Source: Bacteroidales bacterium UBA3290 (GTDB lineage: Bacteria > Bacteroidota > Bacteroidia > Bacteroidales > UBA932). From it: 64,000 bases of DNA. The stretch spans positions 34,099 through 98,098 of the forward strand of contig DETK01000010.1 of assembly GCA_002361615.1 (NCBI GenBank), given 5' to 3'. This document shows, in pieces, positions 8,576 to 18,456 of this stretch. Within the stretch, counting starts at the first letter, position 1. Each line of letters opens with the position of its first letter. The position numbers and the translations under genes were made by a program. The notes below the pieces were generated by a model. The model saw only the letters and a list, made by a program, of their open reading frames with translations. It was not told the DNA's origin and ran no database searches.

Positions 8576-8808
8576 CCACTTGTCTGCCACCCCTCAACAC
8601 GATAAACCTTTTCCACCAATTTGCTCTCTTCCTTGGTTTTCGCGTTTCTATGCCACACCTCTATACGAGCCGCATAGTAATCCTCAAAATCGTTTTCACA
8701 ACTGGTGAAGCTCTGTTTCTTCACCAGTTGTGAAAACGATGAAGTAGAATCGACAGCTATTTTGCCGCTTGATAAGAGCTCATCTTCTGAAAGAGGAACT
8801 ATATTTAT
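8572..8808 (-). pseudogene. 3' fragment of a Bacteroidales lipoprotein gene
   Basis: Directly after the BACON lipoprotein stop, in a different frame and with no start codon, about 75 codons are open and end at 8572. The peptide (including FEDYYAARIEVWHRNAKTKE and ESKLVEKVYRVEGW) reads like the C-terminal end of Bacteroidales lipoproteins, and loosely resembles the end of the lipoprotein at 15097-15594, which follows the paralogous BACON gene. It is best seen as a remnant of a second gene lost by deletion or frameshift. The stop overlaps the glnA stop at a CTAG. Confidence 0.4.
8689..8740. repeat. Perfect 22-bp inverted repeat
   Basis: Arms 8689-8710 (ATCGTTTTCACAACTGGTGA then AG) and 8719-8740 are exact complements around an 8-nt loop. 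It lies between convergent glnA and the BACON lipoprotein gene, so it may act as a two-way terminator, although neither side has a T-run. Confidence 0.8.
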
Positions 8809-9476
8809 TTCTGTCGGCCAGCCTGATGGATTACGAAGGTGTCGAAGACTGTGGTGCGCTGCTTGTCGGTCAGTTGGAGCGTGAATGTCCGTGATTCGGA
8901 AGAGGTATTGGAAGGAATTTCTGCCGCGATAGTGCCAGAATAGACTTCCTGTTCTTTATTGGAATCTTCACGGATATTGATCTGAACGGAATCAGACTGT
9001 TCGGACGGGGCGACCCCCACCCTGTAATCAAGCGTGTTGAAAGAAAAAGGGACTGAAACGGCTCCACCATAGTAAGGAACTGTTTCCGATTCTTCGAACA
9101 TAAACACCGCCATCGGTTCCCGGGGTTCCTGGACTACTTGTATGAAAGACAATCGGGTTTCTTCTCCATTTCCATATTCTATCTCGATGACACCCAGTTT
9201 TTTGTAGTTCATGACATTTTTCCAAGCGGAGAGACGGATGATGCCGTCGGCTTGTCCGCAGTCAGGAGAAAGCGAAAAGAAACCGGAGTCGGTCTTCATT
9301 TGCGCTGTGGCTTTCCACGTGCAATTGGATTTTACTTGAATGGTAAAACTGCCACCATCCTTATCGATGAGAACAGGCCCCTCAACGTCGGTCATCAACT
9401 GCGGTTCCGGCGTTACCGGGTTACAGGCGCAGGCAAGAAAAGCAAGACTGAGCAGGAGAAAAAGATACTGTTTCAT
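8805..9476 (-). CDS. BACON-domain lipoprotein (paralog 1)
   Basis: The 223-residue product has a lipoprotein signal (LLLSLAFLACAC) and two Bacteroidetes-associated immunoglobulin-like BACON repeats. The first, about residues 35-118, shows GGSFTIQVKSNCTWKAT and ends EETRLSFIQVVQE. The second, about 122-222, ends TTVFDTFVIHQAGRQK. BACON domains are thought to act in carbohydrate or mucin binding on the cell surface; no catalytic residues are visible. It is clearly paralogous to the product of 14397-15071, with near-identical N-termini and C-termini. It follows the ECF sigma gene on the same strand and carries its own ECF-type promoter (9505-9532), so it may be a target of that sigma factor. Confidence 0.8.
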   Translation of the reverse strand: MKQYLFLLLSLAFLACACNPVTPEPQLMTDVEGPVLIDKDGGSFTIQVKSNCTWKATAQMKTDSGFFSLSPDCGQADGIIRLSAWKNVMNYKKLGVIEIEYGNGEETRLSFIQVVQEPREPMAVFMFEESETVPYYGGAVSVPFSFNTLDYRVGVAPSEQSDSVQINIREDSNKEQEVYSGTIAAEIPSNTSSESRTFTLQLTDKQRTTVFDTFVIHQAGRQK

Positions 9477-9504
9477 ATATCAATCCGTTGATGTGTTTCT
9501 ATTA

Positions 9505-9532
9505 AGATGCAACAAGGAGGGAAAACGTTGAG
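9505..9532 (-). promoter_or_regulatory. ECF-type promoter motif, site 1
   Basis: On the minus strand the 28 bp read CTCAACGTTTTCCC, then TCCTTG, then TTGCATCT. The AAC core is separated by 16 bp from GCATCT, a spacing typical of ECF sigma promoters (-35 AAC, -10). The same motif with identical length recurs at 10137-10164, 14315-14342 and 19007-19034. The lipoprotein start codon is 28 bp downstream. Confidence 0.65.
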
Positions 9533-9621
9533 TCAGTATTTCTATTTATTAAGACGGGAAATAGAAGACAAGTGACTATTCTCAATTATGGTTTTTTACG
9601 ATGACGGTCAATCGTGACTAC

Positions 9622-10128
9622 TCACCAAAGAAATAACTTGAAGAATATCTGGTCGGCGCCGTCTCGGAGGGTTTGCATGGCCTTGGTCAACTGGTTGTGG
9701 ACGGTGTTTTCGGAGATGCCCATCTTTTGGGCGATTTCGGCGTGCGAGAGTCCGTCACGCTTACTCATGAGCAGGATCTGGCGTCTTTTCTCGGGCAGGC
9801 TGTCGATGGCCGTCCAGAGGCGTGCCCAGACGAAGGAGCGATCGACGGTCTCTTCATCGGGGACATCTTCCTTCAGATGCTCCAGGTCGATGGTGGCTTC
9901 CTGTCCGCCTTTCCGGAGCGCGTCAATGCAGCGGTTGTGGACGATCCGGTAGAGGTAGGGTTTCGGTAACTCCGGCTGCTTCCCGCTTTCCGTCTTCTCC
10001 CAATATGTGACGAAAGCGCCCTGGACGATGTCCTCAACGGCGTCAGCATCGTGTAGATACCGTGCCGCATACAAGCACAGCGGCCTGTAATACATCCGGA
10101 ACAGATTGTCTATTTCTTGCTTTCCCAT
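9622..10128 (-). CDS. ECF RNA polymerase sigma factor
   Basis: The 168-residue protein has sigma region 2 at residues ~5-70 (IDNLFRMYYRPLCLYAARYL, then DAVEDIVQGAFVTYWEK) and region 4 at ~112-160 (LPEKRRQILLMSKRDGLSHA, then IAQKMGISENTVHNQLTKAM with the helix-turn-helix). This is the Bacteroidota ECF class that pairs with FecR-type anti-sigma factors. No anti-sigma gene is adjacent; the nearest is the small DUF4974 protein at 15677-16135, about 5.5 kb away on the other strand. The start at MGKQEIDN was chosen over one six codons upstream because that one falls in the promoter motif. A 28-bp ECF-type site lies directly upstream (10137-10164), which suggests autoregulation. Confidence 0.9.
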   Translation of the reverse strand: MGKQEIDNLFRMYYRPLCLYAARYLHDADAVEDIVQGAFVTYWEKTESGKQPELPKPYLYRIVHNRCIDALRKGGQEATIDLEHLKEDVPDEETVDRSFVWARLWTAIDSLPEKRRQILLMSKRDGLSHAEIAQKMGISENTVHNQLTKAMQTLRDGADQIFFKLFLW

Positions 10129-10136
10129 CACGCCAA

Positions 10137-10164
10137 AGATGCACAAAGATAGCGAAATGTTGCG
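10137..10164 (-). promoter_or_regulatory. ECF-type promoter motif, site 4, overlapping a housekeeping -7 box
   Basis: The minus strand reads CGCAACATTTCGCTATCTTT followed by GTGCATCT: AAC, 16 bp, GCATCT, exactly as in the other three sites. Inside it, TATCTTTG (10144-10151) is a primary-sigma -7 box. The sigma gene start is only 8 bp past the motif, implying a very short leader. Confidence 0.55.
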
Positions 10165-10233
10165 TCACTCCATGCAAGCTTCTTCCCGAAGCCTGTGCGT
10201 GCCACACGCCGCCGGCGTCATACCGCGCAGCAG

Positions 10234-12447
<2,214 letters not shown>

Positions 12448-12510
12448 AGCACTAAATTACAAAAAAATCCGGAAATTCCAGCGATTCGGAACAATTTTTT
12501 GAACTTTTGT

Positions 12511-12518
12511 TATCTTTG
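12511..12518 (+). promoter_or_regulatory. -7 box upstream of the FKBP isomerase gene
   Basis: TATCTTTG fits the Bacteroidota -7 consensus and lies 32 bp before the ATG at 12551. The surrounding sequence is strongly AT-rich compared with the genes on both sides. Confidence 0.5.
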
Positions 12519-12550
12519 CAGCCCGTATTGAGAATAATTATTCCAACGAT

Positions 12551-13279
12551 ATGAAAAAGTTTATTGCTATCGCAGTTCTCTGCGCATCCGTCGCAATGAT
12601 GTTCTCTTCTTGCGACAAGAAGACGTCCGCCGGCTCCCAGCCGGCCGGCATCTCGAAATCCGACATCGACTCGGTCAGCTACATGATCGGCTATTCCACC
12701 GGCATGCAGATCAAACAGAACAACATGGGTCCCCTGAGCGCCAACAACATCATCAAGGGCATCCAGGACGCTTGCAAGGGTGTCGAGGTCGACTACGCCA
12801 CGTTCCAGAACGTGCTGAACGGCTTCATGGAAAAACGCATGGAGTCGATCGCCGACGACAACAAGGCCCGGAGCGAAAAGATGCTTGCTGACAATGCCAA
12901 GAAAGAAGGTGTGGTTACCACCGAATCCGGCCTGCAGTACAAGATCGTCCGCGAAGGTGCCGGCGTCAAACCGGGCGAGCGCGACACGGTTGAAGTCAAC
13001 TATGAGGGCAAGAACCTCGCAGGTGTCGTCTTCGACTCTTCCTACGATCGTGGCGTCACGGCCAAGTTCCCGCTCAACGGCGTGATCAAAGGCTGGACCG
13101 AAGGTATGCAGTACATCGGCGAAGGCGGTGAGATCCAGCTCTGGATCCCGGCCGAACTGGCTTACGGCGACCGCAACGTCGGTTCCGACATCGGCCCGAA
13201 CGAAGCCCTCACCTTCAAGGTGGAACTCATCTCGGTCAAGCCGTTCGTCGAGCAGCCCGCTGAAGAAGTGAAGAAGTAA
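12551..13279 (+). CDS. FKBP-type peptidyl-prolyl isomerase lipoprotein
   Basis: The 242-residue product has a lipoprotein signal (AMMFSSC, Cys21), an N-terminal helical dimerisation domain of the FKBP_N type (~35-115, with VSYMIGYSTGMQIK), and a C-terminal FKBP domain (~125-232). The FKBP signatures are present: VEVNYEGKNLAGVVFDSSYD, FPLNGVIKGWTEGMQYIGEG, and IPAELAYGDRNVGSDIGPNE ahead of LTFKVELISVK. It resembles FkpA/Mip and should help fold outer-membrane and periplasmic proteins. The gene is monocistronic, with an intrinsic terminator 45 bp after the stop. Confidence 0.92.
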   Translation: MKKFIAIAVLCASVAMMFSSCDKKTSAGSQPAGISKSDIDSVSYMIGYSTGMQIKQNNMGPLSANNIIKGIQDACKGVEVDYATFQNVLNGFMEKRMESIADDNKARSEKMLADNAKKEGVVTTESGLQYKIVREGAGVKPGERDTVEVNYEGKNLAGVVFDSSYDRGVTAKFPLNGVIKGWTEGMQYIGEGGEIQLWIPAELAYGDRNVGSDIGPNEALTFKVELISVKPFVEQPAEEVKK

Positions 13280-13295
13280 CAGACCCGATACCATA

Positions 13296-13357
13296 GCTCC
13301 CGGTAACCCCGGGAGCACAGAACAAGGCCCACCAGGTATACCCGGTGGGCCTTTTTT
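13296..13357 (+). terminator. Intrinsic terminator after the FKBP gene, preceded by a second hairpin
   Basis: The main stem pairs AAGGCCCACC (13324-13333) with GGTGGGCC (13344-13351) and runs into six T residues (13352-13357). A smaller hairpin, GCTCCCGG with CCGGGAGC (13296-13303 and 13309-13316), lies just before it. Confidence 0.85.
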
Positions 13358-13371
13358 GGGGACGATGCTGC

Positions 13372-13785
13372 CTATTCAACTGTATCAGACGACCACGATT
13401 CAATCCTGATATTCTCAAGCCGGCTCATGTGCTTCGTGTTGTCGGATATCAGTGTCAGGTCGTTCTCAATTGCCGTACAGCCGATAAGGAGATCGATATC
13501 TTCTATGAGCAGGCCGAGTTTGCGGAGACGGCATTTCTGGCGAGCCGCCTCCATATAGGCGGGAGAAGAAGGAAGTGTACAGATAGCCTTTGACAGATTG
13601 CTGATCATTTGAAGGTTAGCCTCACGTTGTTCACTGTTGAAAGCGCCATACAGCAGTTCAAAGATTGTCATATCCGCAATCGCGCATCGATATAGCCCTA
13701 CTTCCATCAATCGTTTCGACGGCTTGCATTCTTTGTCTCGAATGATATCGACTATCGTATTTGTATCAAGCAGGTATTTGATCAT
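13372..13785 (-). CDS. PIN-domain RNase toxin, VapC-like
   Basis: The 137-residue protein begins MIKYLLDTNTIVDIIRD and keeps the four acidic residues of PIN nucleases: Asp7, Glu43 (in TIFELLYGAF), Asp96 or Asp98 (IEDIDLLIG) and Asp115 (LISDNTKHMSRL). Proteins of this kind are VapC toxins that cut tRNA or rRNA when their antitoxin is degraded. The upstream gene overlaps it by 4 bp (ATGA) and encodes a small partner, the usual type II arrangement. The stop lies 14 bp beyond the FKBP terminator T-run, so the pair is convergent with the FKBP gene. Confidence 0.88.
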   Translation of the reverse strand: MIKYLLDTNTIVDIIRDKECKPSKRLMEVGLYRCAIADMTIFELLYGAFNSEQREANLQMISNLSKAICTLPSSPAYMEAARQKCRLRKLGLLIEDIDLLIGCTAIENDLTLISDNTKHMSRLENIRIESWSSDTVE

Positions 13786-14081
13786 AATTCTACAGGAGAT
13801 GAAGTGGACTTGTTGCTTTGAATAACGGATTTCAGGTCTTCATCGCTCTCTGAACCGATCCAGGCTCCGCCAAACCGATCCAAGAAAGCCCGGGTTTCTC
13901 TCTTGTGGTTTTCCCTTTCCTCTTGTGTTTCGATGTCTTTTGTCGCCAAAGCCAATGTGGCGCAGACATAATCGTTGACACTGGTTCCTGCCGTTTTAGC
14001 AGCGATTTTTACTTTTTCAATCAGTGACAGCGGCAGGCGGAATCCTGCCAGTTTCCTGGCCTCCTTGATACCTGTTAACAT
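13782..14081 (-). CDS. Antitoxin partner of the PIN toxin
   Basis: The 99-residue protein has an N-terminal segment (KLAGFRLPLSLIEKVKIAAK, then TAGTSVNDYVCATLALATKD) that fits a ribbon-helix-helix DNA-binding fold. Its C-terminal half is charged and ends FLDRFGGAWIGSESDEDLKS, a typical toxin-binding tail. The RHH family was assigned by pattern and by position directly ahead of a VapC-like gene with an ATGA overlap. Such antitoxins repress their own promoter. No clear operator was found immediately upstream, but a 12-bp inverted repeat lies at 14228-14257. Confidence 0.75.
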   Translation of the reverse strand: MLTGIKEARKLAGFRLPLSLIEKVKIAAKTAGTSVNDYVCATLALATKDIETQEERENHKRETRAFLDRFGGAWIGSESDEDLKSVIQSNKSTSSPVEL

Positions 14082-14227
14082 AATTGCTAGCGTTTTTCAC
14101 AAAATTACGTTAACTTCATTGAAAAACCAAATACTGGCCACTTGATTTCTTGTCGTGTCTGAGTCGGACATTCATCTTTTCTGTTTTTGCCGCAAGATAG
14201 TGCAATAAGAATTGGAAAGGAATAGGC

Positions 14228-14257
14228 TAAACGTTTATAAACGAATATAAACGTTTA
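14228..14257. promoter_or_regulatory. Perfect 12-bp inverted repeat, possible operator
   Basis: TAAACGTTTATA (14228-14239) and TATAAACGTTTA (14246-14257) are exact complements with a 6-bp spacer. The site lies in the 315-bp gap (14082-14396) between the divergent antitoxin and BACON lipoprotein genes, 147 bp from the former and 58 bp before the ECF-type motif of the latter. Nothing else was recognised in the gap apart from that motif. Confidence 0.5.
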
Positions 14258-14314
14258 TTGAGGATAGTCATTTTTCTCCTTTTTCCCGTTATAGTTAAAA
14301 ACAAGCAATTCTGA

Positions 14315-14342
14315 CGCAACGTTTCCCCACCTAGTTGCATCT
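14315..14342 (+). promoter_or_regulatory. ECF-type promoter motif, site 2
   Basis: CGCAACGTTTCCCC, then ACCTAG, then TTGCATCT: AAC and GCATCT are 16 bp apart, as in the other sites. It is 54 bp upstream of the BACON lipoprotein start, the first gene of the run that includes the anti-sigma and TonB receptor genes. Confidence 0.65.
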
Positions 14343-14396
14343 ATATATTGAAACTGAGTTAATCAGCAAATCGTGAACACATCCACAGCTTGACCC

Positions 14397-15071
14397 ATGA
14401 AACAGCTTATTTTCCTCCTGCTCAGTCTTGCCTTTTTGGCCAGCGCCTGTAACCCGGTGAGCCTGGAACCTCAGTTGCTAACCGACGTTGACGGGCCAAT
14501 AATCATCAATAAGGATGGAGGCACTTTCAACATTCAAGTAAAAGCAAATTGCACTTGGAAAGCAACAGTACATCTGAACTCCGGCGTCGAATTCTTTTCT
14601 CTTACTCCTGACTCCGGTCAGGCTGACGGTACCATTCAGATAGATTCCCGGATGAATGCCATGAACTACGAAAAGCTTGGTACTATTGAGATAGAATACG
14701 GAAATAAAGAAGAAACCAGATTGCATTGCATTAAAGTAGTCCAGGAGCCTCGGGAACCGTTTATGGTTTTCTTGTCTGATGAATCATCTGATGCATTACC
14801 CGCTTATGGCGGTACCGCCGAGGTCTGGTTCTGTGCCAATACCCCGTACATGAATTGCACGGTGGCGGATACTGAGCAGTCAGACTCCGTGCAAATCCGT
14901 ATTCGACAGATTCCGTTCATTGAACAAGAAATCATTGAGGGCTTTATCATAGCGAAAATTCCCGTCAACACTACCTATGAAGCGCGGACTTTCACCCTGG
15001 AACTGACCGACCTACAGCATACCACAGTCTTCGACACTTACGTCATTCATCAGGCTGGCCGACAGAAATGA
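14397..15071 (+). CDS. BACON-domain lipoprotein (paralog 2)
   Basis: The 224-residue lipoprotein (LLLSLAFLASAC, Cys18) has the same two BACON-like domains as the protein encoded at 8805-9476: GGTFNIQVKANCTWKATVHL opens the first, ending LHCIKVVQEPREP, and the second ends TTVFDTYVIHQAGRQK. The first 20 and last 20 residues are the most conserved between the paralogs; the middle of the second domain is divergent, as expected for a binding surface. It starts a forward gene run with a second lipoprotein, an anti-sigma factor and a TonB receptor, and has an ECF-type promoter. A surface-exposed ligand-binding role is inferred from the domain family. Confidence 0.8.
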   Translation: MKQLIFLLLSLAFLASACNPVSLEPQLLTDVDGPIIINKDGGTFNIQVKANCTWKATVHLNSGVEFFSLTPDSGQADGTIQIDSRMNAMNYEKLGTIEIEYGNKEETRLHCIKVVQEPREPFMVFLSDESSDALPAYGGTAEVWFCANTPYMNCTVADTEQSDSVQIRIRQIPFIEQEIIEGFIIAKIPVNTTYEARTFTLELTDLQHTTVFDTYVIHQAGRQK

Positions 15072-15096
15072 TACCCTACACCTAAAGAACAATACC

Positions 15097-15594
15097 ATGA
15101 AACGCTTAGGAATTGCTTTGTTCGCGGCGACGATGGTTTTGTGCGCTTGCGAAAAGATCTATACGACCGAAGAACTGGGCGCAATCGTGGAATGGACTAG
15201 CAGCGGATGGAGCATCGCGCAAAACGATTTGAGTGAAACGGTCACGCTAGTCACCACCTATCGTCCGATGGCTTCTCGTTCAAGAGACACCATTACATCC
15301 ATCCTCACGCCAGGAGACACGGTGCAACTGCACATGGGGGCATCCGTACCCGGCGTATCCATCGATGAGTGTCTCACGGCAACCATAAAGCGGCGTGACG
15401 AGACGGATATCGTGTGTACACGCGGAGCGGACGATCCCTGTTCTAAGCATTTCTTCCAAAACTTCCAGCAACGCAGCACGTATGAAGTGGTGGAATTGCA
15501 CGGAAAGAAAGTCCGGCATGATATGGCGATTCGTACGTACCACATAGACAAGGCCCTTGTCGATCTCTGGAATGAGGGAATGAAAGGCCAATAA
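15097..15594 (+). CDS. Bacteroidales lipoprotein of unknown function
   Basis: The 165-residue product has a clear lipobox (ATMVLCAC, Cys18). The mature part is beta-rich and contains ILTPGDTVQLHMGASVPGVS, a motif often seen in small Bacteroidales lipoproteins that follow BACON-type genes, and ends with a helix (IDKALVDLWNEG). No enzyme motif is present. It lies 25 bp after the BACON lipoprotein and 82 bp before the anti-sigma gene, so it is probably co-transcribed. The fragment at 8572-8808 looks like the end of a related protein, suggesting that the BACON gene and this gene duplicated as a pair. Confidence 0.65.
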   Translation: MKRLGIALFAATMVLCACEKIYTTEELGAIVEWTSSGWSIAQNDLSETVTLVTTYRPMASRSRDTITSILTPGDTVQLHMGASVPGVSIDECLTATIKRRDETDIVCTRGADDPCSKHFFQNFQQRSTYEVVELHGKKVRHDMAIRTYHIDKALVDLWNEGMKGQ

Positions 15595-15676
15595 CTGACT
15601 TCTTGCAATTTTTTTGAGGATCCGAGTAGTCACTTTCAGCGGTTTGTCCGTCATAGGGGTAAACAATGGATGACCG

Positions 15677-16135
15677 ATGACGGATTTTAACGAGACTGAT
15701 CTTTCTTTTGTAGCCCGTCGCTACAGGGAGGGTCGCTATGATACCCGGAAGGCGATTGCGCGCTTCCACGAAACGAACAAGGTGATGACGACGCACCGCC
15801 GCTGGTGGGCCACCGCCGCGGCGGCCGCCGCGTCCATCGTGCTGGTGTTCGCCGCCGGCTACGGCATCCGCACCTGGGTGCGGAACGCACAGGAGCCGTC
15901 GCCTGTGGAGCAGCAGCTCACCTTGAATCCCAATGTCGCCGAAACGCACCTGTTCGTGTACGAAAACGCACCGCTCGACCAGGTGCTGGCCGAACTCTCT
16001 GCTTACTACGGCTGCACGCTGACCGCCGCGCCGACCGACAAGCGCCTGACCGCCACCTTCCCCGACGACGACATCGAATTGATCATCTCGACCATCGAAT
16101 CGGCCCTTCACCTCAAAATAACGCTGGAACGATGA
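15677..16135 (+). CDS. Small FecR-like anti-sigma factor with DUF4974 domain
   Basis: The 152-residue protein has a cytoplasmic N-terminus (~1-44), one membrane segment (WWATAAAAAASIVLVFAAGY, ~43-62), and a C-terminal domain (~92-152) that matches DUF4974, the part of FecR proteins facing the receptor (HLFVYENAPLDQVLAELSAY and IISTIESALHLKI). The central FecR domain present in normal ~330-residue homologs is missing, so this is a minimal version. It should bind an ECF sigma factor and receive a signal from the STN domain of the receptor encoded next, with which it overlaps by 4 bp (ATGA). No sigma gene is adjacent; the best candidate is at 9622-10128. Confidence 0.75.
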   Translation: MTDFNETDLSFVARRYREGRYDTRKAIARFHETNKVMTTHRRWWATAAAAAASIVLVFAAGYGIRTWVRNAQEPSPVEQQLTLNPNVAETHLFVYENAPLDQVLAELSAYYGCTLTAAPTDKRLTATFPDDDIELIISTIESALHLKITLER

Positions 16136-18456
16136 AAAGACTGCTTGTTTTGCTTGCCCTCCTGCTGCCGCTGACGGCAGCCGCCCAGAGCCCCTGCACG
16201 GTCAAGGAAGAAATGGACCGGATCGGCGAGGCCTTCGGCGTTTATTTCGTGTACGACGCAAGCCTGCCCGTCGATGGGAACACTTATTTCCAAGTCAATC
16301 CGCAGAAGAGCCTCCAAAAGAATCTCCGCGAACTTTTCGAAGATTCCGATATCGTCTGGCGGGTGAAGAATCAATATGTCGTACTGGCCCTCAACCCGGT
16401 GGAGCTTCGCCTGGCGCCCGTCTGGCCCGATCCGGAGCCCGCGGCGGTAATGGATACCCTGGTCGAAGCGGTCAAGACAGCCCAAAAGCGTTGCGTGGAT
16501 CTGCCATCCGGCAGTTATCCTGTCGATCCGCTGCACGTCCGCCAAGTCGTGACTCCGACAGGTGAAAGCGATGCCCTGAAGTATGTCCAGACGCTCCCCG
16601 GCGTCTCCATGGGCGGAGAAGGGACAAGCGCCCTCTTCGTCCGGGGCGGCAACATGGGATCCAATGCGTTTACGCTCGACGGCGTGCCGATCTACGGCAT
16701 CAGCCACCTGATGGGCCTGACCTCCGTCTTCCCGGGCGATGTGATCGGCACTTCGGAGTTCCAGGTCGGCGGCTTCAGCGCCGACGCGGGCAATTTCACA
16801 TCTTCACACATCCGCCTGCAGAGCTACAGCGGAGATTTCGAGCGGGCCAGGGCGCGATTTTCCGTCAATCCCTTCCTCGTGTCTGCATCCGTGAGCACTC
16901 CGATGGAAAAGGGGAAGAGTTCCTTCCTCGGTTCGGTGCGCGTCTCCCCTATCGGGCTCGAATACAAGGCTTTCAAAAAGATGGTCGATAGCCGGCAGAC
17001 CTCTTTTGAGGATTTTGGCGCCTCGATCGGAGATCTTTTCGGCAAGTTCACCTGGCGGCCGGATTCCCGCAACGAAATCGCCCTGTCCTTCTTCGGAACG
17101 CTCGACGACAACCGCTTCACCCTCGACGACCGGACCACCGAGACCATGCGCTGGAGCAACGCCGTCGCCCTCCTGAGCTGGAACAAGCAGCGTGCCCTCT
17201 GCTTCGACTCGGTCCGCACGTCCGTCTCGCTGAACGACCATGTCTGGGCGCAACTTCGAAACACGCAGAGACCCAGATCTCCAGAATGGTCTGGTCGTGA
17301 TGAGTTGTCCAACCGACTTGACGAACTGATGCTCCATAGTGCCGGGATGAAAAAGTGGAACCGCTGGTCACTGGAAACAGGCGTTCAATTGCGTGTGGCT
17401 CGTTTCGATCTTGGTTTACGGGCCTACTCGATTCGTGATAAAAAATACGGATACAATAAGTCGCTCGATGGTAGTAGTAACCATACTTCTTATGCCCTGG
17501 TTCCCACCTTGCACGGGGAACTGGAATATGCGATCCCGGAAAAGTTCTCACTCAAGTTCGCCCTGCGTGGCAATTACTATCTTCAGATAGATCAGGTACA
17601 GGGTACCTTCCTACCCGAAGCAGGGATGACGGTCAGGTATCACTTCATTCCACAACTGGGCATGGAAGGGACCTTTGACTACCGTTCGCAATTCTATCAC
17701 AATCTGGAGGTAATGTCCGTTGGCTGGACACTCGATCCGGTAGTTCCTTCCAGCTCCGACTTCCCGCCCGAACGGGCCCTCCAAGGTTATTTGGGTGTTT
17801 TCGGCGGATTTGGGGAACACTCGTTCCGGGTTGGAGGATTCTATAAACAGATGTATAATATCTTGTTTTGCAGGAGTATCACCCGCTTCTACGATCCCAG
17901 CGGCTTAAACTGGGAGGGGAATGCCCGCGTTGGTGATGGTTCTTCCTATGGCGCAGAGTTTTTCTATGGAAAAAACGGACGCGACCTATCCTGGCAGATG
18001 TCCTATACCTGGTCGAAAAGTGACCGCACATTCCCGGATATAGCCGGTGGTGCGTCTTTCCCCGCCAAATATGACCGGAGGCATCTGCTTCATGCCGATG
18101 CGCGCTGGAAGGGGCTGAAGGCCGTTTTTACGATGCAAAGCGGTCATCACGAAACGATTACTGCAGCTCAGTATAATTATTATACGCCTACCGTTGATAT
18201 CATCGGCCAGGCTACTAAAGAGCCCTACAACTGGCAAGTGCCAGACTTTATTCGCTTTGACTTGGGCTACGAACTCTCGTTTCGAAGCGGAAAAGAGAAG
18301 GCTCATCCCGTCAACCATAAACTGACCTTTGGAATCTATAATCTCTTCAACCGTCGCAATGCATCGGTGCTTCTCTTCAATAGCGAAACGAAACAATGGG
18401 GCCTGAGATCCTATTTCCCCATTATGCCCAGCATCAATTACAGCCTTGAATTATGA
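16132..18456 (+). CDS. TonB-dependent receptor with STN signalling domain
   Basis: The 774-residue outer-membrane protein has a signal peptide (MKRLLVLLALLLPLTAAAQ), an STN domain (~20-78, CTVKEEMDRIGEAFGVYFVY to QYVVLAL), a plug (~120-235, with SDALKYVQTLPGVSMGGEGT and LFVRGGNMGSNAFTLDGVPI) and a beta-barrel ending in an aromatic-rich strand (SINYSLEL). It lacks the carboxypeptidase-like domain and the usual length of SusC proteins and has no SusD partner, so it resembles FecA-like transducers. The STN domain implies that ligand binding is signalled to the anti-sigma factor encoded just upstream. The substrate is unknown. The start at 16132 was chosen because it gives the signal peptide and the ATGA overlap; a longer frame runs back through the anti-sigma gene and is not real. 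Confidence 0.88.
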   Translation: MKRLLVLLALLLPLTAAAQSPCTVKEEMDRIGEAFGVYFVYDASLPVDGNTYFQVNPQKSLQKNLRELFEDSDIVWRVKNQYVVLALNPVELRLAPVWPDPEPAAVMDTLVEAVKTAQKRCVDLPSGSYPVDPLHVRQVVTPTGESDALKYVQTLPGVSMGGEGTSALFVRGGNMGSNAFTLDGVPIYGISHLMGLTSVFPGDVIGTSEFQVGGFSADAGNFTSSHIRLQSYSGDFERARARFSVNPFLVSASVSTPMEKGKSSFLGSVRVSPIGLEYKAFKKMVDSRQTSFEDFGASIGDLFGKFTWRPDSRNEIALSFFGTLDDNRFTLDDRTTETMRWSNAVALLSWNKQRALCFDSVRTSVSLNDHVWAQLRNTQRPRSPEWSGRDELSNRLDELMLHSAGMKKWNRWSLETGVQLRVARFDLGLRAYSIRDKKYGYNKSLDGSSNHTSYALVPTLHGELEYAIPEKFSLKFALRGNYYLQIDQVQGTFLPEAGMTVRYHFIPQLGMEGTFDYRSQFYHNLEVMSVGWTLDPVVPSSSDFPPERALQGYLGVFGGFGEHSFRVGGFYKQMYNILFCRSITRFYDPSGLNWEGNARVGDGSSYGAEFFYGKNGRDLSWQMSYTWSKSDRTFPDIAGGASFPAKYDRRHLLHADARWKGLKAVFTMQSGHHETITAAQYNYYTPTVDIIGQATKEPYNWQVPDFIRFDLGYELSFRSGKEKAHPVNHKLTFGIYNLFNRRNASVLLFNSETKQWGLRSYFPIMPSINYSLEL

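Noticed and set aside
15805..16131. Upstream start for the TonB receptor at 15805
   Set aside because: It runs through the anti-sigma gene in another frame; the signal peptide and ATGA overlap point to 16132.
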